A model generated the notes under the pieces. The model was given only the letters and a program-made list of their open reading frames with translations, was not told the origin of the DNA and made no database searches. The position numbers and the translations under genes were made by a program. From an uncultured Collinsella sp. (GTDB lineage: Bacteria > Actinomycetota > Coriobacteriia > Coriobacteriales > Coriobacteriaceae), in contig UQPP01000059.1 in assembly GCA_900543025.1 (NCBI GenBank), forward strand, positions 1-7,496: a DNA stretch of 7,496 nucleotides. Reading direction: 5' to 3'. Numbering within the stretch: position 1 is the first letter of the stretch; every line of letters begins with the position of its first letter. Positions 5,527 to 7,496 of the stretch are shown here, piece by piece.

Positions 5527-7260
5527 CTACACCTCACCGAGCATGATCCAGGCAGAGCTGTCCTGCGCGAGCCTGCCGTCTGCAAGCGGTGATGAGGTGA
5601 GCAGGACCCTGCCCGCCGGCAGCTCCACGGGTGCTGCGCCGAAGTTCGTCACACACGCCCAGCCGTTGTCGCGGCGATAGGCGATGACGCCGCCCTCGGC
5701 GCCGTCGGCGCCATCCGCAAGACCGGTGCGCCCGTCAAGATCGAGCCACGCAAGATCGTTGGCGCACCCGCGCAGCTTGCGCCGCAGCCAGAGGGCGTCA
5801 CGATAGAGCGCAAGCATCGATGTCGGGTCCGCTTCTTCCCTATCGGCAGCGTAATCGGAAAACCATGCAGGCTGCGGCAGATGGGGCGCCGCATCAGCGT
5901 CCGCCGGTGAAAACCCAAACGATCCGCCTTGCGCGGGATCGTCCGCCGCCACCCACGGCAGGGGCACGCGACAGCCGTCGCGCCCCTTCTCGCGCTTCGG
6001 TCCGTGCGTATTGGTCGCAGTAGGATCTTCGAGTGCAGCCCACGGGATGTCAGCCACCTCAAAAAGGCCGAGCTCCTCACCCTGGTACACGTATGCCGAG
6101 CCCGGAAGCGCCAGCTCAAGCAAAAGGGCTGCCCGCGCGCGGCGCTCGCCGAGTTCACGGTCCTCGTCATAAGACGACCCGTCACGTAAGAGCCAGACGA
6201 GCGCAATCTGATGGTAGCGCGTCGCCTTGATTTGCGGCAGGGCATAACGTGTCGCCACGCGCGGCACGTCGTGGTTGGAGAGTACCCAGGTCGAGGCGGA
6301 ATCGGATTCGACGGCTGCCTTCAAGCCCTTCTCGATTGCAGTGCGCATGTCATCATAGGTCCAAGTGGCCTTGGCAAACTCAAAGTTGAATGTCTGGCCA
6401 AGCTCGCTGGGACGCGCGTAGAGATACTGGCGCGAGGGCAACACCCACGCCTCGGCAACGGCACTGCGCGGCGGATTATAGCGGTCGAACACGCGGCGCC
6501 ACTCGCGATAGATCTCGTGGACCTCATTGCGGTCCCACAGCGGATGGGTGCCGTCGTCAACCATGTCATCGCCCTCGGCGAGATGCCACCGGTCGAGGTC
6601 ATCGCGGTCGAGATCCTTGGCGAGACCCTGCGCCACATCAATGCGAAAGCCGTCGACGCCTCGATCGCTCCAAAACGCCAGGACGTCGCAAAAGAGCGCG
6701 TGAACCTCAGGGCATGACCAGTCAAAGTCCGGCTGCTCGGGCGTAAACATGTGCAGATACCACTGACCGTCCGCAACACGCGTCCATGCGGGGCCGCCAA
6801 AGTTGGCATTCCAATTGGTGGGAGGCAGCTCGCCATGCTCGCCGCGACCATCGCGGAAGATATAACGGGCGCGCTCGGGCGATCCGGGGCCGGCGGCAAG
6901 AGCGGCTTCGAACCAGGGGTGCTGGTTGGATGAATGGTTGGGCACGATGTCGACGATGACCTTGATGCCGCGCGCGTGAGCCGCAGCGATCATGTCATCG
7001 AAGTCGTCAAGTGAGCCGAGACGTGGGTCGACATCGCAGTAGTCCGCCACATCATAGCCGCCATCGACAAGAGGCGATGGGTAAAACGGGCTCAGCCAGA
7101 TGGCCTCGATACCCAGCCGCTCAAGATAGTCCATCTGCTGGGTAATGCCCGCGATATCGCCCAGACCCGAACCAGTCGAATCCTTAAACGAACGCGGATA
7201 GATCTGATAGATCGCGGCATCAGACATCCATGAGCGCGAAAAGGACTTTTCTGTGGCCAT
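5527..7260 (-). CDS. GH13 alpha-glucosidase / oligo-1,6-glucosidase
   Basis: A 577-aa glycoside hydrolase family 13 enzyme that splits alpha-glucosidic bonds at the non-reducing end of short oligosaccharides such as isomaltose, maltose or sucrose-type sugars. There is no signal peptide, so it should act in the cytosol on imported sugars. Conserved regions appear in order: DIVPNH (104-109), QPDFDW (176-181), GFRIDVAQG (204-212, nucleophile Asp208), EAWV (270-273, acid/base Glu270) and NHD (329-331, Asp331). A beta-sandwich C-terminal domain follows (about 500-577), with a Gly/Ala/Asp-rich insert near 512-524. Val209 right after the nucleophile is the residue found in alpha-1,6-acting enzymes. 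The sequence looks like the actinobacterial GH13_30 type. Start: ATG at 7260 with AAGGGAG upstream; a longer frame to 7401 would begin inside a tRNA terminator. It stands alone, with no transporter or regulator gene adjacent, between two tRNA-Gly genes. Confidence 0.93.
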   Translation of the reverse strand: MATEKSFSRSWMSDAAIYQIYPRSFKDSTGSGLGDIAGITQQMDYLERLGIEAIWLSPFYPSPLVDGGYDVADYCDVDPRLGSLDDFDDMIAAAHARGIKVIVDIVPNHSSNQHPWFEAALAAGPGSPERARYIFRDGRGEHGELPPTNWNANFGGPAWTRVADGQWYLHMFTPEQPDFDWSCPEVHALFCDVLAFWSDRGVDGFRIDVAQGLAKDLDRDDLDRWHLAEGDDMVDDGTHPLWDRNEVHEIYREWRRVFDRYNPPRSAVAEAWVLPSRQYLYARPSELGQTFNFEFAKATWTYDDMRTAIEKGLKAAVESDSASTWVLSNHDVPRVATRYALPQIKATRYHQIALVWLLRDGSSYDEDRELGERRARAALLLELALPGSAYVYQGEELGLFEVADIPWAALEDPTATNTHGPKREKGRDGCRVPLPWVAADDPAQGGSFGFSPADADAAPHLPQPAWFSDYAADREEADPTSMLALYRDALWLRRKLRGCANDLAWLDLDGRTGLADGADGAEGGVIAYRRDNGWACVTNFGAAPVELPAGRVLLTSSPLADGRLAQDSSAWIMLGEV

Positions 7261-7399
7261 GGGGTGTGTCTCCCTTGCAACGAGGTTTTGCGAGATGCCC
7301 ACGATGATACGCCCAAAGCTGACATCCGCGGCAAACAACGCCACAGCCACGACCCAAAACGCTCGCCCCCTCTCGGGTTCGAGCCTAGGAGATAGGTAC

Positions 7400-7433
7400 A
7401 AAAAAAAAGCCCGGCTACCGTAGTAGTCGGGCT
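7400..7433 (-). terminator. Intrinsic terminator after tRNA-Gly copy 2
   Basis: On the minus strand, AGCCCG pairs with CGGGCT, then after one A/C mismatch CTAC pairs with GTAG around the tetraloop TACG. Nine T residues follow. It sits 8 nt after the tRNA CCA end and separates the tRNA from the alpha-glucosidase gene, which therefore needs its own promoter. I could not identify that promoter with confidence in 7261-7399. Confidence 0.9.
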
Positions 7434-7441
7434 GTTGCGTT

Positions 7442-7496
7442 TGGAGCGGACAACGGGGCTCGAACCCGCGACCCCAACCTTGGCAAGGTTGTGCTC
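7442..7496 (-). tRNA. tRNA-Gly (anticodon GCC), copy 2, cut by the window edge
   Basis: The 3' 55 nt of a tRNA gene are present: end of the D arm, the complete anticodon arm CAACC-TTGCCAA-GGTTG (GCC), T arm, acceptor 3' strand TGTCCGC, discriminator T and CCA. Every base equals the corresponding part of the copy at 5310-5364. The 5' 21 nt lie beyond the window. It is followed directly by its own terminator. Confidence 0.93.

Noticed and set aside
5490..5534. 9-bp inverted repeat (AGGTGTAGG / CCTACACCT) at the end of the alpha-glucosidase gene, as a terminator
   Set aside because: The loop is 27 nt, the stem includes the stop codon and no T-tract follows on the minus strand.
7277..7291. GCAA...TTGC palindrome upstream of the alpha-glucosidase as a LacI-family operator
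   Set aside because: Only four base pairs per arm match and the centre lacks the usual CG symmetry. It is too weak to call.
7258..7401. Upstream extension of the alpha-glucosidase with a hydrophobic stretch that could be read as a signal peptide
   Set aside because: The extended frame begins with TTG inside the T-tract of the tRNA-Gly terminator. The ATG at 7260 has a ribosome binding site and gives the normal family length.

Overview
The window is a GC-rich bacterial chromosome segment in which every supportable gene lies on the minus strand. Gene content suggests an anaerobic gut Actinobacteriota of the Collinsella / Coriobacteriia type. The pointers are an oxygen-sensitive class III ribonucleotide reductase (nrdD, nrdG), an actinobacterial-style GH13 oligosaccharide alpha-glucosidase, and tRNA genes with encoded CCA ends. 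The genus is inferred from general resemblance, not shown by a database match.

Layout in the direction of transcription (high to low coordinates). (1) 7496-7400: a tRNA-Gly(GCC) cut by the window edge, with its intrinsic terminator. (2) 7260-5527: a cytosolic GH13 alpha-glucosidase. (3) 5426-5184: a promoter, tRNA-Gly(GCC), tRNA-Val(GAC) and an intrinsic terminator, all compact. (4) 5183-4596: a gap without an intact gene. It holds a short coding-like remnant (4956-5063), then the nrdD control region: a near-consensus NrdR box directly upstream of a -35/-10 promoter, and a transcribed leader of about 220 nt. (5) 4595-2373: nrdD. (6) 2372-1947: a gap of about 430 nt with two strong inverted repeats and a 48-codon possible small ORF between them. 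(7) 1946-1: nrdG, folE, an HD-domain hydrolase and the first 37 codons of one more gene, spaced like an operon.

NrdD reduces ribonucleoside triphosphates to dNTPs without oxygen. NrdG, a radical SAM enzyme, installs its glycyl radical. FolE makes the first committed pterin intermediate of folate synthesis. The HD protein directly after folE is a reasonable candidate for a pterin-phosphate step or nucleotide housekeeping. The right half thus supplies dNTPs and the folate needed for dTMP, and its entry point carries a binding site for the RNR repressor NrdR.

No CRISPR array, transposase, phage gene or defence system is visible, and I do not see a wholly new system. The points most worth a second look are the two palindromic elements around nrdG, the NrdR-box promoter, the HD protein with its cysteine triad in a folate operon, and the glucosidase gene lying between two tRNA-Gly copies that match over all 55 comparable bases.
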